A program made the translations under genes and the position numbers. A model generated the notes under the pieces. The model was not told the DNA's origin. It ran no database searches and saw nothing but the letters and a program-made list of their open reading frames with translations. Of a stretch of 64,000 nt of DNA, positions 56,990 to 64,000 are shown in pieces. How positions within the stretch are numbered: the first letter of the stretch is position 1; every line of letters begins with the position of its first letter. Location of the stretch: assembly GCA_937930635.1 (NCBI GenBank), contig CALHCF010000005.1, forward strand, positions 1 through 64,000. Reading direction: 5' to 3'. The DNA is from an uncultured Rhizobiaceae group bacterium (GTDB lineage Bacteria; Pseudomonadota; Alphaproteobacteria; Rhizobiales; Rhizobiaceae).

Positions 56990-57020
56990 CCATCCGGCTC
57001 AATAAACTTGAGCCGGATGG
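56990..57020 (+). promoter_or_regulatory. intra-operon stem-loop between binding protein and first permease
   Basis: A perfect 13-base stem (56990-57002 with 57008-57020) with a five-base loop TAAAC. No T-run follows, so it is not a full terminator. It sits 29 bases after the binding-protein stop codon. Its 3' arm includes GGATGG, the only purine-rich stretch before the permease ATG at 57031. Hairpins here typically protect the binding-protein message and lower permease output. Confidence 0.75.
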
Positions 57021-57030
57021 ATTTGAATAA

Positions 57031-57954
57031 ATGCTGACCGGGAAGGCGCAAGACGGTGTGATGACGACACAAGAACGTCCCAATCAGCTTTTTCGCAACA
57101 TCAGTGCAAAGATCGCTGCACTTCCGATGATTGCGACAGCCCTTGTTGTCTTTTTGGGCGGCACTCTGTGGACCATCTTTTACTCGTTCACCAATTCCAA
57201 ACTTCTGCCCCGGCTCAAGTTCGTTGGTCTGGATCAATATGAACGCCTGTGGACCACCAACCGCTGGCTCATCTCAATCGAGAATCTTCTTATCTACGGA
57301 GTTCTCTCGCTCATCTTTTCTCTGGTCATCGGCTTTGTCCTGGCAGCGCTTCTGGATCAGAAAATCCGTTTTGAAAATACCTTCCGAACCATTCTGCTCT
57401 ATCCATTTGCTCTGTCCTTTGTGGTGACCGGACTGGTGTGGCAGTGGGTGCTGAATCCGGATTTCGGTATCCAGAAGGTTCTGCGGGACATGGGCTGGAC
57501 CAGTCTGGAATTCGATCCGCTATACAATCCTGAAATTGTTATTTACGGGATTTTGATTGCCGGTCTCTGGCAGGGCACCGGGCTGATCATGTGCCTGATG
57601 CTGGCGGGCCTGCGCGGTATAGACGAAGACATCTGGAAAGCCGCACGGGTGGACGGCATACCGATGTGGAAAACCTATCTGTTCATCATTATTCCCATGA
57701 TGCGCGGCGTGTTCATTACAACGCTGGTGATTATCGCATCCGGCATTGTGCGCATCTATGATCTTGTGGTTGCACAAACAAGCGGCGGGCCGGGCATCGC
57801 CTCTGAAGTACCAGCCAAATATGTTTACGACGCAATGTTCACCAAACAGAACCTCGCACAAGGCTTCGCCGGTTCCACGATGATGTTACTGTCGGTTCTG
57901 ATTATTCTGATCCCCTGGGCCTATCTGGAATTTGGGGGGCGCAAACGTGTCTGA
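57031..57954 (+). CDS. sugar ABC transporter permease, MalF type
   Basis: A 307-residue inner-membrane protein with six predicted helices. The cytoplasmic EAA loop is EDIWKAARVDGIPMWKTYLFIIIP, here read in two parts, which contacts the ATPase. The start could be the ATG at 57031 or the one at 57061; both have weak ribosome sites, and the first is kept because it lies nearest the stem-loop. It overlaps the second permease start codon. Confidence 0.9.
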   Translation: MLTGKAQDGVMTTQERPNQLFRNISAKIAALPMIATALVVFLGGTLWTIFYSFTNSKLLPRLKFVGLDQYERLWTTNRWLISIENLLIYGVLSLIFSLVIGFVLAALLDQKIRFENTFRTILLYPFALSFVVTGLVWQWVLNPDFGIQKVLRDMGWTSLEFDPLYNPEIVIYGILIAGLWQGTGLIMCLMLAGLRGIDEDIWKAARVDGIPMWKTYLFIIIPMMRGVFITTLVIIASGIVRIYDLVVAQTSGGPGIASEVPAKYVYDAMFTKQNLAQGFAGSTMMLLSVLIILIPWAYLEFGGRKRV

Positions 57955-58864
57955 GACAGTCCTCGCCCCGGTATCAGCTGGCATTGACGGACCGAGCGGT
58001 CCAAAGCCAAAACGCCGCTTTTCACGGCGCAATATTTTCGTCTACGGAACGCTCATCATTGTGGCGCTCTACTATCTCCTGCCGCTCTATGTGATGATCG
58101 TGACCTCGCTGAAGGGCATGCCTGAAATCCGGCTGGGCAACATCTTTTCACCCCCCATGGAGATCACCTTCGAGCCGTGGGTAAAAGCCTGGGCAAAGGC
58201 CTGCACCGGGCTGAACTGTGATGGACTTTCACGCGGGTTCTGGAATTCAGTCGTGATCACAGTGCCCTCGGTGATCCTGTCGATCGCGATTGCATCAGTT
58301 AACGGATATGCTCTCGCGAACTGGCGCTTCAAAGGGGCTGATGTCTTTTTCACCATCCTGATTTTTGGAGCATTTATCCCCTATCAGGTGATGATCTATC
58401 CCATTGTCATCATTTTGCGTGAGATCGGACTTTACGGGAAATTGCCGGGGCTGGTTCTGGTGCATACGATTTTTGGCATGCCGATCCTCACTCTGCTTTT
58501 CCGCAATTACTTCACATCAATACCGGAAGAGCTTTTCAAAGCCGCGCGCGTCGATGGCGCCGGTTTCTGGGGCATCTATTTCAAGATCATGCTGCCCATG
58601 TCACTGCCAATCTTCGTGGTGGCCATGATCCTGCAAATCACAGGCATATGGAACGATTTCCTGTTCGGAGTTATCTACACCAAGCCAGATACCTATCCCA
58701 TGACGGTGCAACTCAACAACATCGTCAATTCCGTGCAGGGTGTGAAAGAATATAATGTCAATATGGCAGCGACCATTTTGACCGGGCTTGTGCCACTCAT
58801 TGTGTATTTCGTCTCTGGCAAACTGTTTGTCCGCGGCATCGCAGCAGGGGCCGTGAAAGGTTAG
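57947..58864 (+). CDS. sugar ABC transporter permease, MalG type
   Basis: A 305-residue membrane protein of the MalG/COG0395 type. The EAA loop is EELFKAARVDGAGFWGIYF, and NSVVITVPSVILSIAIAS marks an early conserved helix. GTG at 57947 overlaps the first permease stop codon and is preceded by GGGGGCGC. An ATG at 57932 is an alternative. The N-terminal 30 residues are hydrophilic and basic, ahead of the first helix. Confidence 0.9.
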   Translation: MSETVLAPVSAGIDGPSGPKPKRRFSRRNIFVYGTLIIVALYYLLPLYVMIVTSLKGMPEIRLGNIFSPPMEITFEPWVKAWAKACTGLNCDGLSRGFWNSVVITVPSVILSIAIASVNGYALANWRFKGADVFFTILIFGAFIPYQVMIYPIVIILREIGLYGKLPGLVLVHTIFGMPILTLLFRNYFTSIPEELFKAARVDGAGFWGIYFKIMLPMSLPIFVVAMILQITGIWNDFLFGVIYTKPDTYPMTVQLNNIVNSVQGVKEYNVNMAATILTGLVPLIVYFVSGKLFVRGIAAGAVKG

Positions 58865-58866
58865 TT

Positions 58867-59952
58867 ATGGCGAGCGTATCCATCCGAAATCTCGATCTGG
58901 CTTTTGGTAATGTCGAAGTTATCCAGAACCTCAATCTCGAAATTGAAGAGGGCGAGTTCCTTGTTCTTCTCGGCTCGTCCGGTTGCGGAAAATCAACATT
59001 GCTCAACTGCATCGCGGGACTGCTGGACCTGAGTGATGGTCAGATTTTCATCAACGACAAAAACGTGACCTGGCAGGAACCGAAAGATCGCGGCATTGGC
59101 ATGGTGTTTCAGTCCTATGCGCTTTATCCGCAGATGACGGTTGAAGGAAATCTCTCCTTTGGATTGAAGAATGCAGGGCTTCCCGCTGCTGAAATTCAGC
59201 GACGGGTCACGCAGGCTTCCGAAATTCTTCAGATTGGACCGCTGCTAAAACGAAAACCGTCACAGCTCTCAGGCGGTCAACGGCAGCGGGTTGCCATTGG
59301 TCGCGCTCTGGTTCGCGATGTTGATGTTTTCCTGTTCGACGAACCTCTCTCCAATCTCGATGCAAAGCTGCGGGCCGAACTGCGTGTGGAACTGAAGCGC
59401 CTTCACCAGCGTCTTGAAAACAACACCATGATCTATGTGACCCATGACCAGATTGAAGCCATGACCCTGGCCGATCGCATTGCCATTATGCAGTCCGGTG
59501 TCATCCAGCAACTGGCTGATCCACATACGATCTACACCAAACCGGTCAACAAATATGTTGCCGGTTTTGTCGGATCACCCAGCATCAATTTTCTCGAAGG
59601 AGAGGTGAAAGCGGGAAAGAAGCCCCGCTTTGTGAGCGAGGGTATCGAGATTGATCTCCAGCGCTATGAATTTAAGGGCACCCCAACAAATGGCGGCGCA
59701 ACGTTTGGCGTGCGACCCGAACATATTCGGGTGGGAGAAAAACCGGGAGCTGGACATTTTCAATCAAAGGTCATCGTTGATGTGGTAGAGCCGATGGGTT
59801 CTGATACGCTGGTATGGACAAGACTTGGTGGCGAAGATTTCCGTTTCCGCGTCGACGGTCAGTCCAACCTTACAAGCGGAGAGGAAGTTGCGATCAGTTT
59901 CGATCCCGCTGCTTCATCACTCTTTGATGCACGAACAGAGCTGCGCCTCTAA
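58867..59952 (+). CDS. sugar ABC transporter ATP-binding protein (MalK/UgpC type)
   Basis: A 361-residue ATPase. Walker A is LLGSSGCGKSTLLNC, the Q-loop is in VFQSYALYPQM, the ABC signature is LSGGQRQRVAIGRAL, Walker B is VFLFDEPLSNLDAKL, and the H-loop is YVTHDQ. The C-terminal OB-type regulatory domain from about residue 240 is present, as in MalK. It starts three bases after the second permease gene, completing the importer. Confidence 0.95.
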   Translation: MASVSIRNLDLAFGNVEVIQNLNLEIEEGEFLVLLGSSGCGKSTLLNCIAGLLDLSDGQIFINDKNVTWQEPKDRGIGMVFQSYALYPQMTVEGNLSFGLKNAGLPAAEIQRRVTQASEILQIGPLLKRKPSQLSGGQRQRVAIGRALVRDVDVFLFDEPLSNLDAKLRAELRVELKRLHQRLENNTMIYVTHDQIEAMTLADRIAIMQSGVIQQLADPHTIYTKPVNKYVAGFVGSPSINFLEGEVKAGKKPRFVSEGIEIDLQRYEFKGTPTNGGATFGVRPEHIRVGEKPGAGHFQSKVIVDVVEPMGSDTLVWTRLGGEDFRFRVDGQSNLTSGEEVAISFDPAASSLFDARTELRL

Positions 59953-59995
59953 CCCTTCACCCCCATCAAAACAAACCCCTAATTCACGAGCAATC

Positions 59996-60742
59996 ATGCA
60001 ACAATTTTCCTATCAGCTTTATTCTTCAAGAGAGTTCCCCCCGCTCACCGATACGCTGAGAATGCTGGCCGACCTTGGCTATACTCAGGTGGAAGGTTTT
60101 GGTGGCAGCTACAATGATCTGGCAGCCCTGACTGATGGTTTGAGCAAGGCCGCATTGACCATGCCGACAGGCCATATCAGCCTTGATATGCTGGAAAACG
60201 AACCGGACAAGGCGCTGGAGATTGCTCAGGCAATCGGTATGAAATACGTCTATTGCCCGCATATTGAAGCCAGTCAGCGACCCGACAATGCAGGGGACTG
60301 GCTGGCGTTCGGCCAACGCATTGAAAAAGCCGGCGAGGTGCTGCGGGCAGCCGGCATTGGCTTTGGCTGGCACAATCATGATTTTGAGTTTGTGCCGCAG
60401 GCAGATGGCTCCATTCCTATGGAAGAAGTATTCAAAGGCGGGCCCTCGCTCTCCTGGGAAGCAGATATTGCGTGGATCGTGCGGGGCGGAGCCGATCCGT
60501 TCGACTGGATTGATCGCTATGGTGATCGCATCAGCACCGTCCACATCAAGGACATCGCACCTGAAGGCGATTGCCTCGATGAAGATGGCTGGGCCGACGT
60601 CGGTTTCGGCACAATGGACTGGAAAGCGCTGTGGTCAGCACTTTCCAAAACACCGGCTGAGTATTTTGTGATGGAGCATGACAAGCCAAGCGATCATGCC
60701 CGTTTTGCCAGTCGATCAATCAATACCGTTCGCGCTTTGTAG
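59996..60742 (+). CDS. sugar phosphate isomerase/epimerase family protein (AP endonuclease 2-like TIM barrel)
   Basis: A 248-residue xylose-isomerase-like TIM barrel. QQFSYQLYSSREFPPLTDTL opens the barrel. Metal ligands are likely in GFGWHNHDFEF, WEADIAWIVRGG, VHIKDIAPEG and YFVMEHDKPSDH. The ATG at 59996 lies 43 bases after the ATPase gene; an upstream open frame runs inside the ATPase gene and is rejected. Members beside Gfo/Idh/MocA enzymes often work on oxidised (keto) sugars; the substrate here is not known. Confidence 0.85.
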   Translation: MQQFSYQLYSSREFPPLTDTLRMLADLGYTQVEGFGGSYNDLAALTDGLSKAALTMPTGHISLDMLENEPDKALEIAQAIGMKYVYCPHIEASQRPDNAGDWLAFGQRIEKAGEVLRAAGIGFGWHNHDFEFVPQADGSIPMEEVFKGGPSLSWEADIAWIVRGGADPFDWIDRYGDRISTVHIKDIAPEGDCLDEDGWADVGFGTMDWKALWSALSKTPAEYFVMEHDKPSDHARFASRSINTVRAL

Positions 60743-60750
60743 GAATTTCA

Positions 60751-61914
60751 ATGACACGATCACTCAATGTAGGCATCGTGGGCTGCGGGAATATTTCTGT
60801 CGCCTACATCAAACTATCCGCCCTGTTCAAAAGTATCGAGGTGGTGGCTTGCGCCGACATCCATGCAAAAACAGCCAAAGCTCGCGCAGCAGAGTTTGGT
60901 CTTCGCGCCGAAAAGGTGGGTGATCTTCTCAAGGCCGATGACATCGACATTATTGTCAATCTCACGATCCCGGCCGCGCATTATGAAGTTTCGCGATCCG
61001 CGGTCGATGCTGGAAAGCACGTTTATTCAGAAAAGCCATTTGTTCTGACACTGGCTGAGGGTCGTGATTTGCAGAAACGTGCCGCCAAAAAAGGTGTGCG
61101 GGTCGGGTCAGCACCAGACACTTTTCTGGGCGGCGCCCACCAGCATGCGCGCAAACTGGTTGATGACGGCGCAATCGGCCGCATCACGTCCGGCACCGCT
61201 CATGTGATGGGGCGTGGCATGGAACACTGGCACCCCAATCCTCACTTCTTTTTCAAAGCCGGGGCCGGGCCAGTACTGGATATCGGACCCTATTATGTAA
61301 CCAATCTCATTCAGCTCATCGGCCCCGTGAAGCGCGTGATGGCCTTGTCTTCGACACCGTCTCCAAGACGGACAATCACGTCGCAGCCGAACTACGGAAA
61401 AAAGATCAAGGTAGAGACGCCCACCACAATCCACGCTCTGTTGGAATTTGAAAATGGGGCCATCATTACACTGGGTACCAGCTGGGACGTGTGGCACCAC
61501 GGTCATCACAACATGGAACTCTATGGCGACGAGGGTACGCTCTACATACCGGATCCGAATTTCTTTGGCGGCGACCTGCAACTCGCAAAGGGTGACAAGC
61601 TGGCAAAAAAGGCTCCTGCGTTTCAGCACCCTCTGGGTCAGCCCAATGAGAAACACCGCGATGGTATGCTTGCCAATTATCGCACTGTCGGTTTGGCAGA
61701 CATGGCAACGGCAATCCTCGAGGATCGCCCCCATCGCTGTTCACTTGAAATGTCGCTTCATGCAGTTGAAGTCATGACATCCATTTTGAAGTCCGGAGAG
61801 ACCGGCAAGACTGTGAAGCTCACAACGACGTGCGAGCGCCCTGCCGCTTTGGGAAAAAGGGAAGCAAGGTCCATGCTTGTCCCAACCAAAAGGCAAACAA
61901 AGAAGAAAAAATAG
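60751..61914 (+). CDS. Gfo/Idh/MocA family oxidoreductase
   Basis: A 387-residue NAD(P)-dependent sugar dehydrogenase. The Rossmann motif is VGIVGCGNISVAYIK. The catalytic lysine is in HVYSEKPFVLTLAEG (EKP), and DIGPYYVTNLIQLIGP lines the active site. The C-terminal tail is Lys/Arg-rich (KRQTKKKK). AGGAA precedes the ATG, nine bases after the isomerase gene. It probably oxidises a hydroxyl of the imported sugar, alongside the TIM-barrel protein. Confidence 0.92.
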   Translation: MTRSLNVGIVGCGNISVAYIKLSALFKSIEVVACADIHAKTAKARAAEFGLRAEKVGDLLKADDIDIIVNLTIPAAHYEVSRSAVDAGKHVYSEKPFVLTLAEGRDLQKRAAKKGVRVGSAPDTFLGGAHQHARKLVDDGAIGRITSGTAHVMGRGMEHWHPNPHFFFKAGAGPVLDIGPYYVTNLIQLIGPVKRVMALSSTPSPRRTITSQPNYGKKIKVETPTTIHALLEFENGAIITLGTSWDVWHHGHHNMELYGDEGTLYIPDPNFFGGDLQLAKGDKLAKKAPAFQHPLGQPNEKHRDGMLANYRTVGLADMATAILEDRPHRCSLEMSLHAVEVMTSILKSGETGKTVKLTTTCERPAALGKREARSMLVPTKRQTKKKK

Positions 61915-61929
61915 AAAGCTGAATCTGAT

Positions 61930-62973
61930 ATGTGGAGCCCTGCCGAAAACCGCTACGAAACCATGGTTTACCGACGCTGTGGAAAATCCGGTCTGAAACT
62001 CCCGGCACTATCGCTGGGCCTGTGGCACAATTTTGGGGGCGACACACCACATGACACCAAGCGGGTCATGTGTCAGCGGGCTTTCGATCTGGGGATCACT
62101 CATTTTGATCTGGCTAACAATTACGGCCCGCCGCCCGGTTCCGCAGAAGAAGCTTTTGGCGAAATCCTGCGAACCGACTTTTCCGGCTACCGCGATGAGC
62201 TGATTATTTCATCAAAGGCCGGATATGGAATGTGGCCTGGACCCTACGGTGAATGGGGCAGCCGCAAATATCTGATTGCAAGCTGCGATCAGAGTCTGAG
62301 GCGTATGGGTCTGGATTATGTCGATATTTTCTATTCACACCGCTTCGATCCGGAGACGCCGCTTGAAGAAACCATGATGGCGCTGGATCAGATTGTCCGT
62401 TCCGGTAAGGCGCTTTATGCGGGCATTTCGTCCTACAACTCAAAGCGGACGCGGGAGGCGGCGGCTATCCTCAAAGAACTGGGTACTCCCTGCCTTATCC
62501 ATCAACCCAGCTATTCCATCATCAACCGCTGGGTCGAGGAAGATGGCCTGCTTGATACGCTGGATGATCTGGGAATCGGCTCAATTGCATTTTCGCCGTT
62601 GGCGCAGGGTATGTTGTCGAACAAATATCTCAAGGGAGTGCCGGACGGCAGCCGCGCCAGTCAGCATAAATCACTCAACCCGGATTTTCTGACCGACCGC
62701 AATATCGAGAACATTCGGGCGCTGGATAAAATCGCCGGGGCACGGGGCCAAACCCTCGCTCAAATGGCCATTGCCTGGGTGCTGCGCGAATGCAGGGTGA
62801 CAACCGCCCTGATTGGTGCAAGCCGTCCTGAGCAGATTGAGGACTGTGTCCGGGCCATTGATAATCTTGAATTCTCAAAAGAAGAACTGGCCACCATCGC
62901 CACTTATGCCCATGAGGCCGATATCAACCTCTGGGCTGCCTCTTCAGAACGAAAAGGGCCGTCGCGAAAGTAG
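61930..62973 (+). CDS. aldo/keto reductase (L-glyceraldehyde-3-phosphate reductase-like)
   Basis: A 347-residue NADPH-dependent reductase of the AKR14 (YghZ) group. LKLPALSLGLWHNFGGDT opens the barrel. The catalytic tetrad is Asp and Tyr in FDLANNYGPPPG, Lys in IISSKAGYGMW and His in DIFYSHRFD. SPLAQGMLSNKYL and ALIGASRPEQIEDCV are conserved in the group. It is the last gene of the sugar operon, 15 bases after the Gfo/Idh/MocA gene. Confidence 0.92.
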   Translation: MWSPAENRYETMVYRRCGKSGLKLPALSLGLWHNFGGDTPHDTKRVMCQRAFDLGITHFDLANNYGPPPGSAEEAFGEILRTDFSGYRDELIISSKAGYGMWPGPYGEWGSRKYLIASCDQSLRRMGLDYVDIFYSHRFDPETPLEETMMALDQIVRSGKALYAGISSYNSKRTREAAAILKELGTPCLIHQPSYSIINRWVEEDGLLDTLDDLGIGSIAFSPLAQGMLSNKYLKGVPDGSRASQHKSLNPDFLTDRNIENIRALDKIAGARGQTLAQMAIAWVLRECRVTTALIGASRPEQIEDCVRAIDNLEFSKEELATIATYAHEADINLWAASSERKGPSRK

Positions 62974-63083
62974 GTTTTTTTACCAGGCATCGCGTGGATG
63001 TATCTTGTTGCGGCCACAGCGGCTTTTCGCCTGCCGGCCTGACTTTCCAAAGCACTCCGGTTTGTCGTGAGAAAAAAAACAGG

Positions 63084-63509
63084 TCAGTCAGAATAGGTCT
63101 GCATGGTCATGAGCGGGATGGCAAACGGCAGAATGAATAGGCCGTTCCAAAGAGCATTTACAGGAACACCCGCAGCGATGGAGCCAACATTGTCCATCAT
63201 GAACCAGACCGCGAGGACATAAAGTGCAACCTTACGGGTCCGCTCATCTCCCCGCGCCAGAGCGGGACAAACCACAAAAATGAACAACAGGGAAAACCCG
63301 GCCAGAAACGAAGACGAGAAAGCAAGAAACCACTGATGATGGCGATCAAAGGCGGCAGGGCTGCCATCCAGCGGCCAATCCATCACGTCAAAGGCAAAGA
63401 TAACTGGCGCATTGATGGAACTGAACGGTGCCAGCCCCATAAATAATGAAAAGCCCAGCATCCCAAAGGATGCAATTTTCACGATCAGCGCGGCACGTGC
63501 AGGTGTCAT
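63084..63509 (-). CDS. small four-helix membrane protein of unknown function
   Basis: A 141-residue protein with four hydrophobic segments: [13 protein letters not shown] near residue 13, [20 protein letters not shown] near 62, [18 protein letters not shown] near 97 and [15 protein letters not shown] near 120. DRHHQW lies between the first two. I do not recognise a named family. It is transcribed towards the sugar operon and away from gyrB, without neighbours on its strand. Confidence 0.65.
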   Translation of the reverse strand: MTPARAALIVKIASFGMLGFSLFMGLAPFSSINAPVIFAFDVMDWPLDGSPAAFDRHHQWFLAFSSSFLAGFSLLFIFVVCPALARGDERTRKVALYVLAVWFMMDNVGSIAAGVPVNALWNGLFILPFAIPLMTMQTYSD

Positions 63510-63731
63510 AGTCGTCTGGCCCCAAGTCCAGGATCAACCTCAACCGATCCCAGCCTGCTCCCGCTGGTACACCAATTTTACCTCTCAACCAACAACTGCA
63601 TTTTATCCCTCCACCAAAATCAACCTCCATTTACGGGTTCACCATTGGGTTTCGCAGGCCAAAAGCCTATATTTAGCGGGAAATCCGACCGATTCGACAG
63701 GCCGGCACCTCCTTCTTGCATAGAGACCTTC

Positions 63732-64000
63732 ATGAACGACGATTTGGAAAACACCCCCGATTCCCCAGAAGAGGCCGATGTTGAGTCGAATGCCAATTAT
63801 GGCGCGGATTCCATCAAGGTTCTCAAGGGGCTGGATGCTGTTCGAAAACGTCCAGGCATGTATATCGGCGATACCGACGATGGCTCTGGTCTGCATCATA
63901 TGGTCTATGAGGTAGTCGATAACGGGATTGACGAAGTGCTCGCCGGTCATGCCGACAGGGTTACTGTTGCCATAAACGCGGATGGCTCTGTCACCGTGAC
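63732..64000 (+). CDS. gyrB: DNA gyrase subunit B (5' part, runs off the window)
   Basis: The first 89 codons of a GHKL-type topoisomerase subunit are visible from ATG at 63732. After an acidic lead of about 20 residues comes [19 protein letters not shown], then [20 protein letters not shown], with the ATP-binding Asn/Asp in VDNGIDEVL. The [15 protein letters not shown] wording separates GyrB from ParE. The C-terminal 700 or so residues lie beyond the right edge. Confidence 0.95.
   Translation, partial: MNDDLENTPDSPEEADVESNANYGADSIKVLKGLDAVRKRPGMYIGDTDDGSGLHHMVYEVVDNGIDEVLAGHADRVTVAINADGSVTV

Overview
The window reads as the chromosome of an alphaproteobacterium of the order Hyphomicrobiales (the rhizobial group). 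This rests on a CP4-like class II EPSP synthase, a TIGR02300 (FYDLN acid) protein, an ActS/ActR (RegB/RegA) redox pair, an OlsB ornithine-lipid acyltransferase, an MmcB gene behind an alphaproteobacterial LexA box, and the block rph-rdgB-hemW-rsmI-yraN-gshB. The genus cannot be fixed from sequence alone. Two tRNA genes are visible (Ala-GGC and Arg-ACG). There is no rRNA, CRISPR array or complete prophage.

Region 1-2.3 kb is the accessory part. An IS3-family end runs off the left edge and has cut a DUF2924 gene, leaving about 35 C-terminal codons. Those codons overlap (ATGA) an intact large serine recombinase, which is followed by non-coding sequence and tRNA-Ala. Region 2.4-6.4 kb holds the FYDLN protein, aroA, a secreted GH144-like glycosidase and dut. 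Region 6.4-11.5 kb is a leftward nucleoside uptake and salvage operon: two permeases, cdd, purine-nucleoside phosphorylase and deoC, with an isochorismatase-like hydrolase and a VOC protein upstream. The transporter ATPase and binding protein are not beside it. Region 11.6-23.3 kb holds a dimethylglycine-dehydrogenase-like FAD/GcvT enzyme, a methyltransferase, an epimerase-like protein, queG, a GST, uppP, a HyuA-like protein, galE and an ATP-dependent DNA ligase.

Region 23.4-29.6 kb is rich in sensing and stress genes: a BLUF photoreceptor, a secreted rhodanese, a decayed gene remnant beside tRNA-Arg, an L,D-transpeptidase lipoprotein with a very basic coiled coil, mmcB under a LexA box, and ActR/ActS. 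Region 29.7-44.6 kb holds hrpB, glpK, an SDR, mutM, an ECF sigma/anti-sigma pair with a probable self-recognised promoter, a fumarylacetoacetase-family hydrolase, a tiny secreted His/Lys/Tyr-rich protein, mutS, olsB and a hybrid histidine kinase. Region 44.6-52.9 kb is housekeeping: comM, a haloacid dehalogenase, an M23 peptidase, gshB, yraN, rsmI, hemW, rdgB and rph. Region 53-55.4 kb holds a PfkB sugar kinase and a vanadium-haloperoxidase-like lipoprotein.

Region 55.4-63 kb is a seven-gene rightward carbohydrate operon: binding protein, two permeases, ATPase, sugar-phosphate isomerase-like TIM barrel, Gfo/Idh/MocA oxidoreductase and aldo/keto reductase. Two LacI-type operator palindromes precede it and a strong stem-loop lies between its first two genes. 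A small membrane protein and the start of gyrB close the window. I see no wholly novel multi-gene system. The best leads are the IS-severed DUF2924/recombinase pair, the uncharacterised sugar operon with its operators, the LexA-controlled mmcB, the remnant at tRNA-Arg, and the queG gene whose conserved N-terminus lies upstream of every canonical start codon.
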